Assembly (NCBI GenBank): GCA_026874595.1
Contig: CM049312.1
Location: 77,291,429-77,355,428 of the forward strand
DNA: 64,000 nucleotides
Direction: 5' to 3'
Source of the DNA: Sipunculus nudus
Taxonomy: Eukaryota; Annelida; Sipuncula; Golfingiida; Sipunculidae
The notes under the pieces are model-generated. The model was not told the DNA's origin and made no database searches. It saw only the letters and a program-made list of their open reading frames with translations. Of this stretch, positions 34,622 through 42,444 are shown piece by piece (positions within the stretch are counted from its first letter, which is position 1; the number at the start of each line of letters is the position of its first letter). The position numbers and the translations under genes were made by a program.

Positions 34622-36214
34622 TTAGGTATACGATTTCAATACTTCTCGTGATTGCCCAATAGTCACTTCCCCATCCATTTCGTAGTAAACGATGACCATA
34701 TGTTGTTCAGCCAACGCTGTTTGGTCTTTGAACCCTAAATCCATTCTTAATACCCCTACAGTCGGGTCTTGAATGTATTTTTCATCCGATGCCAAAGTCG
34801 GTGAAAAATCCATGGCAAACACCGTATACCCTTGCCTGAACTCTTGATAAGAAATATCTACACCAAGCCCGCCACGGACCACTCCGATATTATTTAAAAA
34901 ATCAATATATTCCCGTTTCCAATCTTTATCCCAATCTGGTTCGTACGGCTGTGACGGAACGGGATGGCCGTTCATATACACTTGAACTTTATTGACACCT
35001 AAATCTTTTAATTTATAGGGGTTTTTCGTTTCATCTCCAGCTAAAGCTTTACTTTCGACAAAAGCAAATACCATTCGACGTGGCATTTGCCCTTGTAACA
35101 TATTGGTCAATGTCGCCTGAGTACCACTTACGGGTAAATTATGGCTTCTCATAAATGTATGTTTCAAAGGATAGCGAATAGGCATATTTCTGGCTAAATT
35201 CGCTTCAACTGCTTGTTGAAAACGGTGAGACGGTTGCACTTTTCGGACATCCAGGTACATATTCATAATTTTCAATTGATTATTTTTTCCTCCTATTTGC
35301 ATGATAGGAAATTCGGTGGATCCGGTAAAATCAAATTCAAGTGTCAAATCAACACCATTGGGTAACAGTTTTTTCTGGTTAGTAATATCGCTATGGATTG
35401 GGGCTTTAAAAGTTATTTGTTTAGACCGTTCACTGTTCGTGCACAATTCATTGTTTTTAGGAAAAAATTGTAAAAACCGATTTAAAATGCCATAATTTTT
35501 TCCTAAAGCCGCCGTTAAAATTGATTCTTTAATGGCAGTATTTTTAGTTAAACCAATTTCCCCGTTGGCGGACGGAATGATCACCGTCTGGTAGATTTCC
35601 TTCCCTGCGCTCGTCGAACTTGACGTGGTTTTATCGAACGAGTACTTTTCGTATGAGGTTTTCCCCCCGCCGTCGTCCGTGCTCCAGTCGTGTAATCCGC
35701 CGGTGCCGGCGGTGGACTTGCTGTAATCTTTGCTACTATCCATCGCCCGTGGCAATTCATCGAATTTACCAGGTGTATCTTTAAACCAACCTGTCATGCC
35801 GGATAAACAGGTGTCTTTGTATCCTTTATTGTACCCTAATAAATTATCCAAATACGCCCGGTACATGTACATGTTATCTTGTGTATTCAATTCAGTCCCA
35901 TTCAATTTAATATTGACTTGCCGCCAAATAGTATGAATAATATTATTGACCGGTGATACGAAATCCTCAGTGACTTTTTGACACGGGTTGCCGGCTTGGT
36001 TGAAAATACCCATTTTCACCACCAGCATGGTATTTGTCAAATCGATATACTCGGACGAATTCCCGCTGATAAAAAAAGTGATGGGGCCTCCGGTTTTGTA
36101 CGAAGGTGTTAAAGGATCGACTTTGACCCATCGCCCTTGTGAAATAGAATCTTGTTTCGTTCCACCAGCAAACAAGGCGGTTTGCTGGACGATGTCTGTG
36201 GCGGCGTCTACCAT
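34622..36214 (-). CDS. MCP: Major capsid-type protein, paralogue 2, 530 aa
   Basis: Tandem paralogue of the 553-aa gene, collinear over its whole length. Shared blocks include GGTKQDSISQGR, SPVNNIIHTIWRQV, TELNTQDNMYMYRAYLDNLL, RYPLKHTFMRSH, LQGQMPRRMVF and SPTLASDEKYIQDP. The two differ most in the central loop region (about residues 165-235), where this copy is Ser/Thr/Gly-rich and the other is Asn/Lys-rich. That is where exposed loops of a double-jelly-roll capsid would be expected. The frame extends by four codons to a TTG at 36226, but ATG 36214 is the first ATG after TATAAATA (36249-36256). Confidence 0.75.
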   Translation of the reverse strand: MVDAATDIVQQTALFAGGTKQDSISQGRWVKVDPLTPSYKTGGPITFFISGNSSEYIDLTNTMLVVKMGIFNQAGNPCQKVTEDFVSPVNNIIHTIWRQVNIKLNGTELNTQDNMYMYRAYLDNLLGYNKGYKDTCLSGMTGWFKDTPGKFDELPRAMDSSKDYSKSTAGTGGLHDWSTDDGGGKTSYEKYSFDKTTSSSTSAGKEIYQTVIIPSANGEIGLTKNTAIKESILTAALGKNYGILNRFLQFFPKNNELCTNSERSKQITFKAPIHSDITNQKKLLPNGVDLTLEFDFTGSTEFPIMQIGGKNNQLKIMNMYLDVRKVQPSHRFQQAVEANLARNMPIRYPLKHTFMRSHNLPVSGTQATLTNMLQGQMPRRMVFAFVESKALAGDETKNPYKLKDLGVNKVQVYMNGHPVPSQPYEPDWDKDWKREYIDFLNNIGVVRGGLGVDISYQEFRQGYTVFAMDFSPTLASDEKYIQDPTVGVLRMDLGFKDQTALAEQHMVIVYYEMDGEVTIGQSREVLKSYT

Positions 36215-36248
36215 CTTGATTGACAATGATAAAACTGATACCTTATGC

Positions 36249-36256
36249 TATTTATA
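36249..36256 (-). promoter_or_regulatory. TATA box (TATAAATA) for capsid paralogue 2
   Basis: It overlaps the stop codon of the upstream 544-aa gene (36252-36254). Confidence 0.75.
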
Positions 36257-37886
36257 CTATTTCATCCATTATCCCGGCGAAATATTTTAAAGCTAAAATG
36301 ATCAAATCCGTAAATTCTTGATCATGGGTATTTTCTAAAATCAACCTTAAATACCATGTCCGACCCGATGGGTTTTCTAACGATTCTCGAGCCACATCGA
36401 TGGTTCTAGCATTCACCGATTCCCATTTCCCGATACTGTTGGATAAATTACGTACTGTGTTCGCCGGTAATCCCGTGTGTTTAGAAACGGTTTGAGCTAA
36501 ATTACGATCCACCCGGTAATACGGAGGAATATCGCCTCGAGAAGCTACAAATTGCCAAAAGGCCATATTATCGTTTTTCAATTCTTCCCGGATACATAAT
36601 AACGTTTCTGAGATTATAGCTAACGCTAAAGCGATCATTCGAATAAATTCATCGGGGGAAGTGCTGAACGTTTCTTTACGTAAAGTTTGATCCATTAAAA
36701 TGCTTTTCGGTTGTGCAGCTAAATGTTTTAAAATACTAGCATTCCGACGGAACGATTCTTTAACATCGCTTTTTAACACGTGCGCATTCGGGGGTGGGAT
36801 ACCTAAGCCCGGTCCCGCTTGGGTCCCGCTGTCGATTTTATCCCCGGGATCTTCAGTTTGCGTGGCTATACCTTCACCCACTGTCGGACGGGTTTGAATG
36901 GCCATTTCGTTGGTAGGCACTAACGATTGGGTCCCGACTGTCGCTCTCACGGGCATATCTGTTTGCATTTCGATTTCACGGGTATCGGTTTCACTGGATC
37001 TTGTTTTTGGAGGGACCAATGGTTGTGCTTTCACGCTCATTATTGGTAACATGGTCGTACTCACTAACGTATTGACCGGTGGAGGAATAGGGCGGATTAA
37101 CGGTTTCGGAGGAGTCGGTAGCCGTAACGGGGGTGGTGGAGTCGGTGGTTTAGGTGGTGGTTGAGGGGGTTTATCTGTAAAGAGGAGCCGTTTTACCGCA
37201 TCACTCGGTTTAGGTTTTTTTAATGCTAATTTCATTCGGACCCCGCTTTTTCCTCGCACAACATTGTCTCCTCCGGGGATTTTAGGAACTAAACGGGGTC
37301 GGTTAGTTTTAGGTTGTGGTTTAGGAGAAGGTTTTGCTCTGCTTAAAGGAGAAAACCGGGCAAATGTGACCGGAACAGGTTTCTGTGCGACCGCAGGGAC
37401 AGGTTTGGGTGGGGGGTTTTGAGATGGTGGTAAAGGTTTACCGGGTTGACGTTCTTGAGTCCGGTATAAATTTTCGGTTTCTTGAACAGTACTCCCGTGC
37501 AAGTAAAGCTCAATTTCACTGAAATCGGTCGTTGCCGTTTCAATTAATTTTTTAAATTCGGGGCTAGGTACTGGTACCGGGCTGGGTGGACGTTTGCTGA
37601 CGGTAGCTGTAGGTGGTGGGTAGCGGGTTGGACTTTTTAACCGGTAAGTCATTGGTTGGGTCTGATTTAAAACACGGAAATCCGGCCGGCCGGGTGGTTT
37701 TTTCGGTGGGGCTAATTTCTTTAATATACTGACCATTTTCGGTCCTTTTTTCGTTTCAAAGACTAAAATCTTTTTTTCCCGTTCTTTCCTTTTTGGTGAT
37801 TTCGGGGGTGTTTTTTCTTTTTTCAACGGCCGTCCCCGTGGCCGTTTCAGCTCACTATCGTCTTTTCGTTTCCGTCCACGCGCCAT
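36252..37886 (-). CDS. Proline/lysine-rich protein with AT-hook, 544 aa
   Basis: No family recognised. The N-terminal 50 residues are strongly basic and contain a canonical AT-hook core (KRPRGRPLKK, GRP at 18-20), which binds AT-rich minor grooves. A second PPGRPD lies near residue 65. Residues 75-300 are Pro-rich and probably disordered. The C-terminal ~165 residues are mixed helical and look folded (about 380-544). A plausible role is packaging or tethering of DNA in the particle, inferred only from composition and position among capsid genes. ATG 37886 follows TATATAAAG at 37915-37923. Confidence 0.65.
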   Translation of the reverse strand: MARGRKRKDDSELKRPRGRPLKKEKTPPKSPKRKEREKKILVFETKKGPKMVSILKKLAPPKKPPGRPDFRVLNQTQPMTYRLKSPTRYPPPTATVSKRPPSPVPVPSPEFKKLIETATTDFSEIELYLHGSTVQETENLYRTQERQPGKPLPPSQNPPPKPVPAVAQKPVPVTFARFSPLSRAKPSPKPQPKTNRPRLVPKIPGGDNVVRGKSGVRMKLALKKPKPSDAVKRLLFTDKPPQPPPKPPTPPPPLRLPTPPKPLIRPIPPPVNTLVSTTMLPIMSVKAQPLVPPKTRSSETDTREIEMQTDMPVRATVGTQSLVPTNEMAIQTRPTVGEGIATQTEDPGDKIDSGTQAGPGLGIPPPNAHVLKSDVKESFRRNASILKHLAAQPKSILMDQTLRKETFSTSPDEFIRMIALALAIISETLLCIREELKNDNMAFWQFVASRGDIPPYYRVDRNLAQTVSKHTGLPANTVRNLSNSIGKWESVNARTIDVARESLENPSGRTWYLRLILENTHDQEFTDLIILALKYFAGIMDEIV

Positions 37887-37914
37887 AATTGTTTGGTTTC
37901 CCTAAAAGTTTTTG

Positions 37915-37923
37915 CTTTATATA
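37915..37923 (-). promoter_or_regulatory. TATA box (TATATAAAG) for the AT-hook gene
   Basis: It overlaps the stop codon of the 144-aa gene upstream (37917-37919). Confidence 0.75.
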
Positions 37924-38351
37924 GGTTGAATGTTATAGTACCCGTCTTCACCGACTTCCCGAGTGATCACTGGTGAGGGACGGGGTCTCGGGGTCATAAT
38001 CAAGGACGGTTCACGTTCTTCTGTAGCAGTGGGGACATAACTGTCATAAACCGTACCCGCAGTATAAGGTTCACGTCGAGTCTCGCCAGGTTGAGTAAAC
38101 CGTCCAGGGATTCTACGTAACCATTTTTCTTGCACACCAGTTCTTACCGGACGGTACTCGCCTTTTTGCCCAGGAGTTCCGCCCGTTAAAGGGTTCATTA
38201 ATTTCTGATACCACTGAGGACGAGGTTCATTCTTGTCAAAACATTCTTTAGCATCTTTACGAATTTGTTTTTTGGCCTTTTCATATTGTTTTTTCGTTTT
38301 TTTCACTTTATGTTTTAATTTGCGTTTACATTTTAATTTTGAGTGTACCAT
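37917..38351 (-). CDS. Basic protein, 144 aa
   Basis: Unrecognised. The first 45 residues are almost entirely Lys/Arg with some heptad character (KCKRKLKHKVKKTKKQYEKAKKQIRK). The rest is Pro/Arg/Glu-rich and likely disordered. It could be a DNA-condensing core protein, by composition. The longer frame starts with GTG at 38369; ATG 38351 is the first ATG after TATATATA at 38394-38401. Its first 19 bases overlap the 3' end of the 51-aa gene in another frame. Confidence 0.6.
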   Translation of the reverse strand: MVHSKLKCKRKLKHKVKKTKKQYEKAKKQIRKDAKECFDKNEPRPQWYQKLMNPLTGGTPGQKGEYRPVRTGVQEKWLRRIPGRFTQPGETRREPYTAGTVYDSYVPTATEEREPSLIMTPRPRPSPVITREVGEDGYYNIQPI

Positions 38352-38488
38352 GTTCGTCCTCCGTACCACTTAGGATAATTACGTCCTGCTAAATATATAT
38401 ACCCTTTGTCCTTGAGGGTATTGATGCTCGTCAAATTTCGTTTTACGGCTTTGCCTGACGAAAGCTTCTGTTTCTTTGCACGTTTCAT
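38333..38488 (-). CDS. Very small basic protein, 51 aa
   Basis: Begins MKRAKKQKLSSGKAVKRN and ends with an aromatic tail (YPKWYGGRTWYTQN). The charge and size resemble adenovirus-type core peptides, but I see no diagnostic motif. TATAAAAG at 38523-38530 lies 35 bases before ATG 38488, supporting a separate transcript. The frame is open back to a TTG at 38542, which lies upstream of the TATA box and is therefore not used. Confidence 0.55.
   Translation of the reverse strand: MKRAKKQKLSSGKAVKRNLTSINTLKDKGYIYLAGRNYPKWYGGRTWYTQN
38394..38401 (-). promoter_or_regulatory. TATA box (TATATATA) for the 144-aa gene
   Basis: It lies within the coding region of the 51-aa gene, 43 bases before ATG 38351. 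Confidence 0.6.
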
Positions 38489-38522
38489 GATGAAACGATT
38501 GCTTAACCGTTTCTGTGCTGGC

Positions 38523-38530
38523 CTTTTATA
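38523..38530 (-). promoter_or_regulatory. TATA box (TATAAAAG) for the 51-aa gene
   Basis: It lies just past the stop of the 184-aa gene (38539). Confidence 0.65.
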
Positions 38531-38538
38531 CTTTTTGC

Positions 38539-39093
38539 TCAATAGTACAATTTGACCCGCTTTCTTCTGACTTCTCGCCGTTCCCGTTTTAATGGGGGTT
38601 CTTCCTCATAATCTTCCTGGTACACTAACGGTTCTTCTTCCACAGCACCAAACATCTCGGCCGGGTAAGCTAAAGTCCCGTAAGGCAATTGGTCTTGTTC
38701 TTGCATCTGACGGAACGGTAACTGGAAGCGTTCTTCATAAGGCAAATAAGTCGCATGTGGAGCTAAATAATTTTTCTTAAACTGGTTGTACATGGCGGCA
38801 TCCCGTTGCTGGGCATCAGTCGGAGGACCTACACCCATTCGTTCAAAATCGATCCTGGGTTTTTCGACATGGTAGCCCTGAGAAAATAACATGTCTTCCG
38901 GAACTAAAGGCACACTACCTTTTTTCCCTTGCATCGGTAGAGGTTGCGGTCGAATGAACGCTGTATTGGGTTTAATATTTACAGCTTGCATCAAATTGGT
39001 ATTCAATTTATATTGCCCCCCGCCCAATAAACCGGCCCGTGTTCGTACTCCACGGGTCCCAAACCCTGTCGCTGTGGTTAATCTGGCCCGCAT
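38539..39093 (-). CDS. Hypothetical virion-type protein, 184 aa
   Basis: Not recognised. The N-terminus is Arg/Gly-rich (TGFGTRGVRTRAGLLGGGQ), the middle Pro/Gln/Tyr-rich, and the end switches from acidic (EEEPLVYQEDYEEEPP) to basic (KRERREVRRKRVK). The start ATG at 39093 overlaps the TAA of the upstream membrane-protein gene (TAATG). It also has its own TATA box (39131-39138) inside that gene's coding region, so two ways of expression are possible. Confidence 0.65.
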   Translation of the reverse strand: MRARLTTATGFGTRGVRTRAGLLGGGQYKLNTNLMQAVNIKPNTAFIRPQPLPMQGKKGSVPLVPEDMLFSQGYHVEKPRIDFERMGVGPPTDAQQRDAAMYNQFKKNYLAPHATYLPYEERFQLPFRQMQEQDQLPYGTLAYPAEMFGAVEEEPLVYQEDYEEEPPLKRERREVRRKRVKLYY

Positions 39094-39338
39094 TATTCAA
39101 ACGGAATACCCGATTCATTTTCCATACCTCTTTTTATACGTTTCAGTTTCGGGGTCGGCATAATATACCCCGCCGAAGCTGATAACACTCCTGCCCAGTA
39201 TGTCCTGTCTTCCGGATTGCAAAAATTCCCCGCTAAAATAGTTAATGCCGTAATGATTAAAATAGATATGATCGATAATTGGGTAATAAACAACGCTAAA
39301 CTTTTCGAGCACCACGCCGTTTTTTGATTTTTACCCAT
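39093..39338 (-). CDS. Small membrane protein, 81 aa
   Basis: A hydrophobic helix spans about residues 11-35 (SLALFITQLSIISILIITAL). A second moderately hydrophobic stretch (WAGVLSASAGYIMP) is followed by a basic PTPKLKRIKRG tail. Small proteins of this shape, ending near a 'GY..P.PK' motif, occur next to the integrase in other animal Polintons; I recall this pattern but cannot check it here. The frame is open to 39383; ATG 39338 is the first ATG. Its first 43 bases overlap the 3' end of the integrase gene. No independent TATA box is seen. Confidence 0.65.
   Translation of the reverse strand: MGKNQKTAWCSKSLALFITQLSIISILIITALTILAGNFCNPEDRTYWAGVLSASAGYIMPTPKLKRIKRGMENESGIPFE
39131..39138 (-). 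promoter_or_regulatory. TATA box (TATAAAAA) for the 184-aa gene
   Basis: It lies within the coding sequence of the membrane protein, where it encodes part of its KRIKRG tail. It is 38 bases before ATG 39093. Confidence 0.65.
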
Positions 39339-40360
39339 GTGCTGTATTTTTCCGGATACCCTCTCCATTTCACCAATTTCCATCCTTTTTTGCGTTCTAA
39401 TACTTTTTCTTCTACTTTAGCCGGACGGGGTGTACTTACTTTTTGTAATTCTTCCCGGTAAAATCGACCTTTTATAGGTTCTCCTTCTTCGTCTTCAATT
39501 TCGTACACGTCCACACCCCCGACTTCTGGATACATCCGTTTTACCGTAAACGTTTCTTCCGTCCAACGGGGAATGTACCCCTGTTCAGCAAATGTATTTT
39601 TCTTCACACTGCTTAATACCACTTTGGTCCCCGGTTTAAATATATTCTTATTGGATGTTTCCCGGTGTAAATCTTTTGGATGCCCGTATAAAATCCGCCA
39701 TACTTTGCTTTGATTTTTCGATGTCACGTCTTTCGGGGCCATGCCATGGGATGTGTGCGGGCGGGAATTGTATTCGTCAATAGCTTGAGGTAAATCGTTC
39801 AACCATTGCCGGGTATTATGATGAGTCATGGCTGCAAACAAACGTCGTTTTAACGTACGGTTAAACCGTTCCACTAAACTTGCTTTCACGTCCCGGTTTC
39901 TTGTTGCAAACCATGTGATATCATGATCGTGCATTAATTCTTGAACTTGTTTATTCCGAAATTCTAACCCTTCATCCGTTTGTAATTTTTGAGGGATCCT
40001 TTTACTGGATTTGAAAATAGATTCCAACCCATTTTTCACATGAATGCCCGATTTATCTTTTAATGGCACCGCCCAAGCAAACCTCGATAAAATATCCACG
40101 ACCGTTAAAATGTACCGGTAATTTTTATTGTAATGCGCTAATTTTTGCATATCAGCTAAATCCCCCTGCCACTGGGCGTCGAGACCTCCTACCAACGTTT
40201 TACTTCGCCTGTATTTTCGACGGACCGGTTTAAACAACGTGTACGCATTTTGCCGTCCTAAAAATTCTGCTGCTTTTTCCCGAGAAACGCCAGCTCTTTG
40301 AGCTAGTTTTTTAGCATCGCCCGTAAAAGCGTACGGACCTTTTTCAAAAGCCTTCTCCAT
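39296..40360 (-). CDS. INT: Retroviral-type DDE integrase with chromodomain, 354 aa
   Basis: The catalytic rve domain carries D67 (QGDLADM), D129 (QTDEGLEF) and E164 (SLVERFNRTLK), with 34 residues between the last two, as in DD35E integrases. The helical N-terminal part precedes it, with no obvious HHCC zinc finger. A C-terminal chromodomain-like segment (about 318-342, VLERKKGWKLVKWRGYPEKYSTWV) is typical of Polinton integrases and is thought to guide integration through histone marks. The 6-bp target duplication of this element fits this enzyme. In the same frame directly upstream there is ACA, then TAG, then a 150-codon open frame. The bases before the ATG read like a splice acceptor (a T-rich tract ending TTTTTAG). 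Confidence 0.92.
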   Translation of the reverse strand: MEKAFEKGPYAFTGDAKKLAQRAGVSREKAAEFLGRQNAYTLFKPVRRKYRRSKTLVGGLDAQWQGDLADMQKLAHYNKNYRYILTVVDILSRFAWAVPLKDKSGIHVKNGLESIFKSSKRIPQKLQTDEGLEFRNKQVQELMHDHDITWFATRNRDVKASLVERFNRTLKRRLFAAMTHHNTRQWLNDLPQAIDEYNSRPHTSHGMAPKDVTSKNQSKVWRILYGHPKDLHRETSNKNIFKPGTKVVLSSVKKNTFAEQGYIPRWTEETFTVKRMYPEVGGVDVYEIEDEEGEPIKGRFYREELQKVSTPRPAKVEEKVLERKKGWKLVKWRGYPEKYSTWVKIKKRRGARKV

Positions 40361-40363
40361 TGT

Positions 40364-40816
40364 CTAAAAAGGAAAATAAAAATCCACTTCACGTTTGACG
40401 TTACGGGTTTTTATGTCTTTCTTCTCCTTTGTCTCGGGGGTTCGTCCATTTCTTCCCAAATCTCTTCCACGGGAACTTCCTCCTCCTCCTCCTCCTCTTG
40501 TGGTTCGGACGTTTCTGAATATTCCTCGTCCTCTTCGTAATATACGGGACGGCGTGGGATGGTATACGGGGCGTACCTCCTCCTCCTCCTCCGTACCCCT
40601 TGGGGACGGCGGGGACGGATCACGGTAGGAATAGGTTCGGGGTACGGGTACTCGCCGTTCTCTTCGTGATATTGTTCTTCGGCGGGGAGGGGATCGTACC
40701 TGTCTTCGGGCAGTGTCTCGTAAAACTCGTCTTCCGGATGATTGTTTTTCTGTGAACGGGGTTTCGAATTGGGTGGGGGGTCCTTCTCCGGTTTCTTTGT
40801 ACACCAATTTTTGCAT
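40364..40816 (-). CDS. Possible overlapping Arg-rich ORF, 150 codons
   Basis: Opens at ATG 40816 and overlaps the 223-aa gene in another frame for about 405 bases. Its product would be Arg/Pro/Gly-rich. It ends with TAG two codons before the integrase ATG and in the integrase frame. It could be read-through leader, an exon spliced to the integrase, or merely a stop-free frame caused by the purine-rich Glu/Arg codons of the main gene. I lean to the last or to a spliced leader. Confidence 0.25.
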   Translation of the reverse strand: MQKLVYKETGEGPPTQFETPFTEKQSSGRRVLRDTARRQVRSPPRRRTISRRERRVPVPRTYSYRDPSPPSPRGTEEEEEVRPVYHPTPSRILRRGRGIFRNVRTTRGGGGGGSSRGRDLGRNGRTPETKEKKDIKTRNVKREVDFYFPF

Positions 40817-41082
40817 AATTCTTTTGATAAAAAATCCCGGATTTTACGTCCTTGTTCTGTTTTAGTTAAAAACTTTTTACGTTCCTGGTAAGAAGATTCA
40901 GGAGTGACTAATGTATCGATGTCGTACTTATATAGTAAATCCACTTGCGATTTCGGTAAAGGGACGTTTCCTTTTACCCAATTGTACAATAAATTACAAG
41001 CAAAATTCACAGCAGGTTTGTTTAAACCGGAATTCGATGCGTACGAAGGCGCATATTTGTCGGCTTGTGATGTGAAATCCAT
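40411..41082 (-). CDS. Acidic/Arg-rich virion-type protein, 223 aa
   Basis: Residues 1-90 look folded and helical. From about 95 on it is low complexity: PEDEFYETLPEDRYDPLPAEEQY, then RRPQGVRRRRRRYAPY, then a run of Glu ending in RQRRRKT. No family recognised. ATG 41082 is preceded by TATATAAAC at 41116-41124. The last 400 bases are also open in another frame (40364-40816), see findings. The position between the integrase and a penton-like gene suggests a late structural role, by inference only. Confidence 0.65.
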   Translation of the reverse strand: MDFTSQADKYAPSYASNSGLNKPAVNFACNLLYNWVKGNVPLPKSQVDLLYKYDIDTLVTPESSYQERKKFLTKTEQGRKIRDFLSKELCKNWCTKKPEKDPPPNSKPRSQKNNHPEDEFYETLPEDRYDPLPAEEQYHEENGEYPYPEPIPTVIRPRRPQGVRRRRRRYAPYTIPRRPVYYEEDEEYSETSEPQEEEEEEEVPVEEIWEEMDEPPRQRRRKT

Positions 41083-41115
41083 CTTTTCACCATGCCTTTA
41101 TAAAATTCGGACCGG

Positions 41116-41124
41116 GTTTATATA
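41116..41124 (-). promoter_or_regulatory. TATA box (TATATAAAC) for the 223-aa gene
   Basis: 34 bases before ATG 41082 and just outside the stop of the upstream gene (41134). Confidence 0.75.
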
Positions 41125-41133
41125 GCCTCCTGC

Positions 41134-42444
41134 TCAATAGAAAGACGGGTAGCTCATGTCATACGACTGGATCATATCGGACCAATCAGAAGACTCGTCC
41201 CAACGACGGGGATACGTGATTGGTTGATAAAATATACTGTGCTTGGGTGTTGGGTTATACCGGAAAAGTAATCCGACTACCACGTTCCCTTTTTCTAACA
41301 TTAACGTGTGATGGGAATCCATATCTTGCAATTTAAAAATAACGACATTGGTTTCTTGAGTCGGTTGCACCGGGAAAAATTTTAAACTTTTCGGTTCGTA
41401 ATGTCCACGTGCCCCAGACGGCCAGACTAACAACGGGTACATATCCGCACGGCTTTCTTGATCTTCGCGTCCCCAAATATAGCTCGGTGTAATTAAATTG
41501 CACGAAAGCATAAACGTACGGGATTCTGACATGTAATTTACTTTTTCAAATTCGTAACTCATCGTTAAACGTTCCCAGTTGGGCCATGTACTTTTTGATG
41601 TTCCGTTATCTGCCCACGATTTATTTCGATTTAAAATGACCTTTCCTAATAATTTTTTTGGCACTGTTGTAAATTCCAATACTTTTTCCGGTTCAATAAA
41701 ATTGCATATGACCCTTTCCGTATTGTATTTAAATAAAACATGATTTTTTCTAAAATGATTTAATGGAAAAAATAATGTCACGTCTTGCGTGACACCAAAA
41801 TAACTTAAAATACCTGACGAACAATAAATCCCATAAATATAATCTGTAAAAATATCTGTTTTATTCACTTCCCCTTTATTTTTAATAAATTCCATCGTTA
41901 AAGTTAATTTTTCAGTATTCTTATCGTATTTAAATTCAAACATAAAATCACGGGCGTATTTCGGGGAATTATCATTATTTACATCAATTTGGTCGCCACG
42001 CATGGACTTTTTTCCTTTGCAAGGTGTATTTTCAAATAATACTTTTAATGCCCCGTTTAAATAATTGGTATATTCTTCCGGTGTAAAATTGACATCACAA
42101 CCTAAATCAAATGTTACTGTTGGTTCGTATTCCACATCTTCATTGCACGTTATAAATGTAACTAAATCCTTTGAAGGGTTTTCAAAATTTAAATTTCGTT
42201 TTAAATTTGGAAACAGTTTCATGTTATCAATATCATGTGAACTTTCCGCATCGGTTTTGTATAATGCTAGTTTCATTGTAGCTTGTTTGGGAAAACATAC
42301 ACCTTTCTGTCGGGGGTAGGTGATCATATCGCAAGCGACTTCCCATGACTGTGTCGGATTGTACAAAGGACGGGTTAAATGGGCTACAAAAACTTGCTCG
42401 TCTGGATTGAATTGAGAATACGCGTAAACGTGGTCCTGATTCAT
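41134..42444 (-). CDS. Minor capsid (penton)-like protein, paralogue 3, 436 aa
   Basis: More distant relative of the 424- and 420-aa proteins: it has the N-terminal 'L..pl..p...WEVAcdmitYP' block and a beta-strand-rich C-terminus (VVIFKLQDMDSHHTLML...VVVGLLFRYNP). It lacks the FIPGG..FMQL ending of the other two. Likely a jelly-roll capsid or vertex component, by motif style. ATG 42444 is preceded by TATATAAT at 42483-42490, inside the 3' coding end of the 674-aa gene. Its 5' end overlaps that gene's stop by four bases (42441-42444). Confidence 0.55.
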   Translation of the reverse strand: MNQDHVYAYSQFNPDEQVFVAHLTRPLYNPTQSWEVACDMITYPRQKGVCFPKQATMKLALYKTDAESSHDIDNMKLFPNLKRNLNFENPSKDLVTFITCNEDVEYEPTVTFDLGCDVNFTPEEYTNYLNGALKVLFENTPCKGKKSMRGDQIDVNNDNSPKYARDFMFEFKYDKNTEKLTLTMEFIKNKGEVNKTDIFTDYIYGIYCSSGILSYFGVTQDVTLFFPLNHFRKNHVLFKYNTERVICNFIEPEKVLEFTTVPKKLLGKVILNRNKSWADNGTSKSTWPNWERLTMSYEFEKVNYMSESRTFMLSCNLITPSYIWGREDQESRADMYPLLVWPSGARGHYEPKSLKFFPVQPTQETNVVIFKLQDMDSHHTLMLEKGNVVVGLLFRYNPTPKHSIFYQPITYPRRWDESSDWSDMIQSYDMSYPSFY

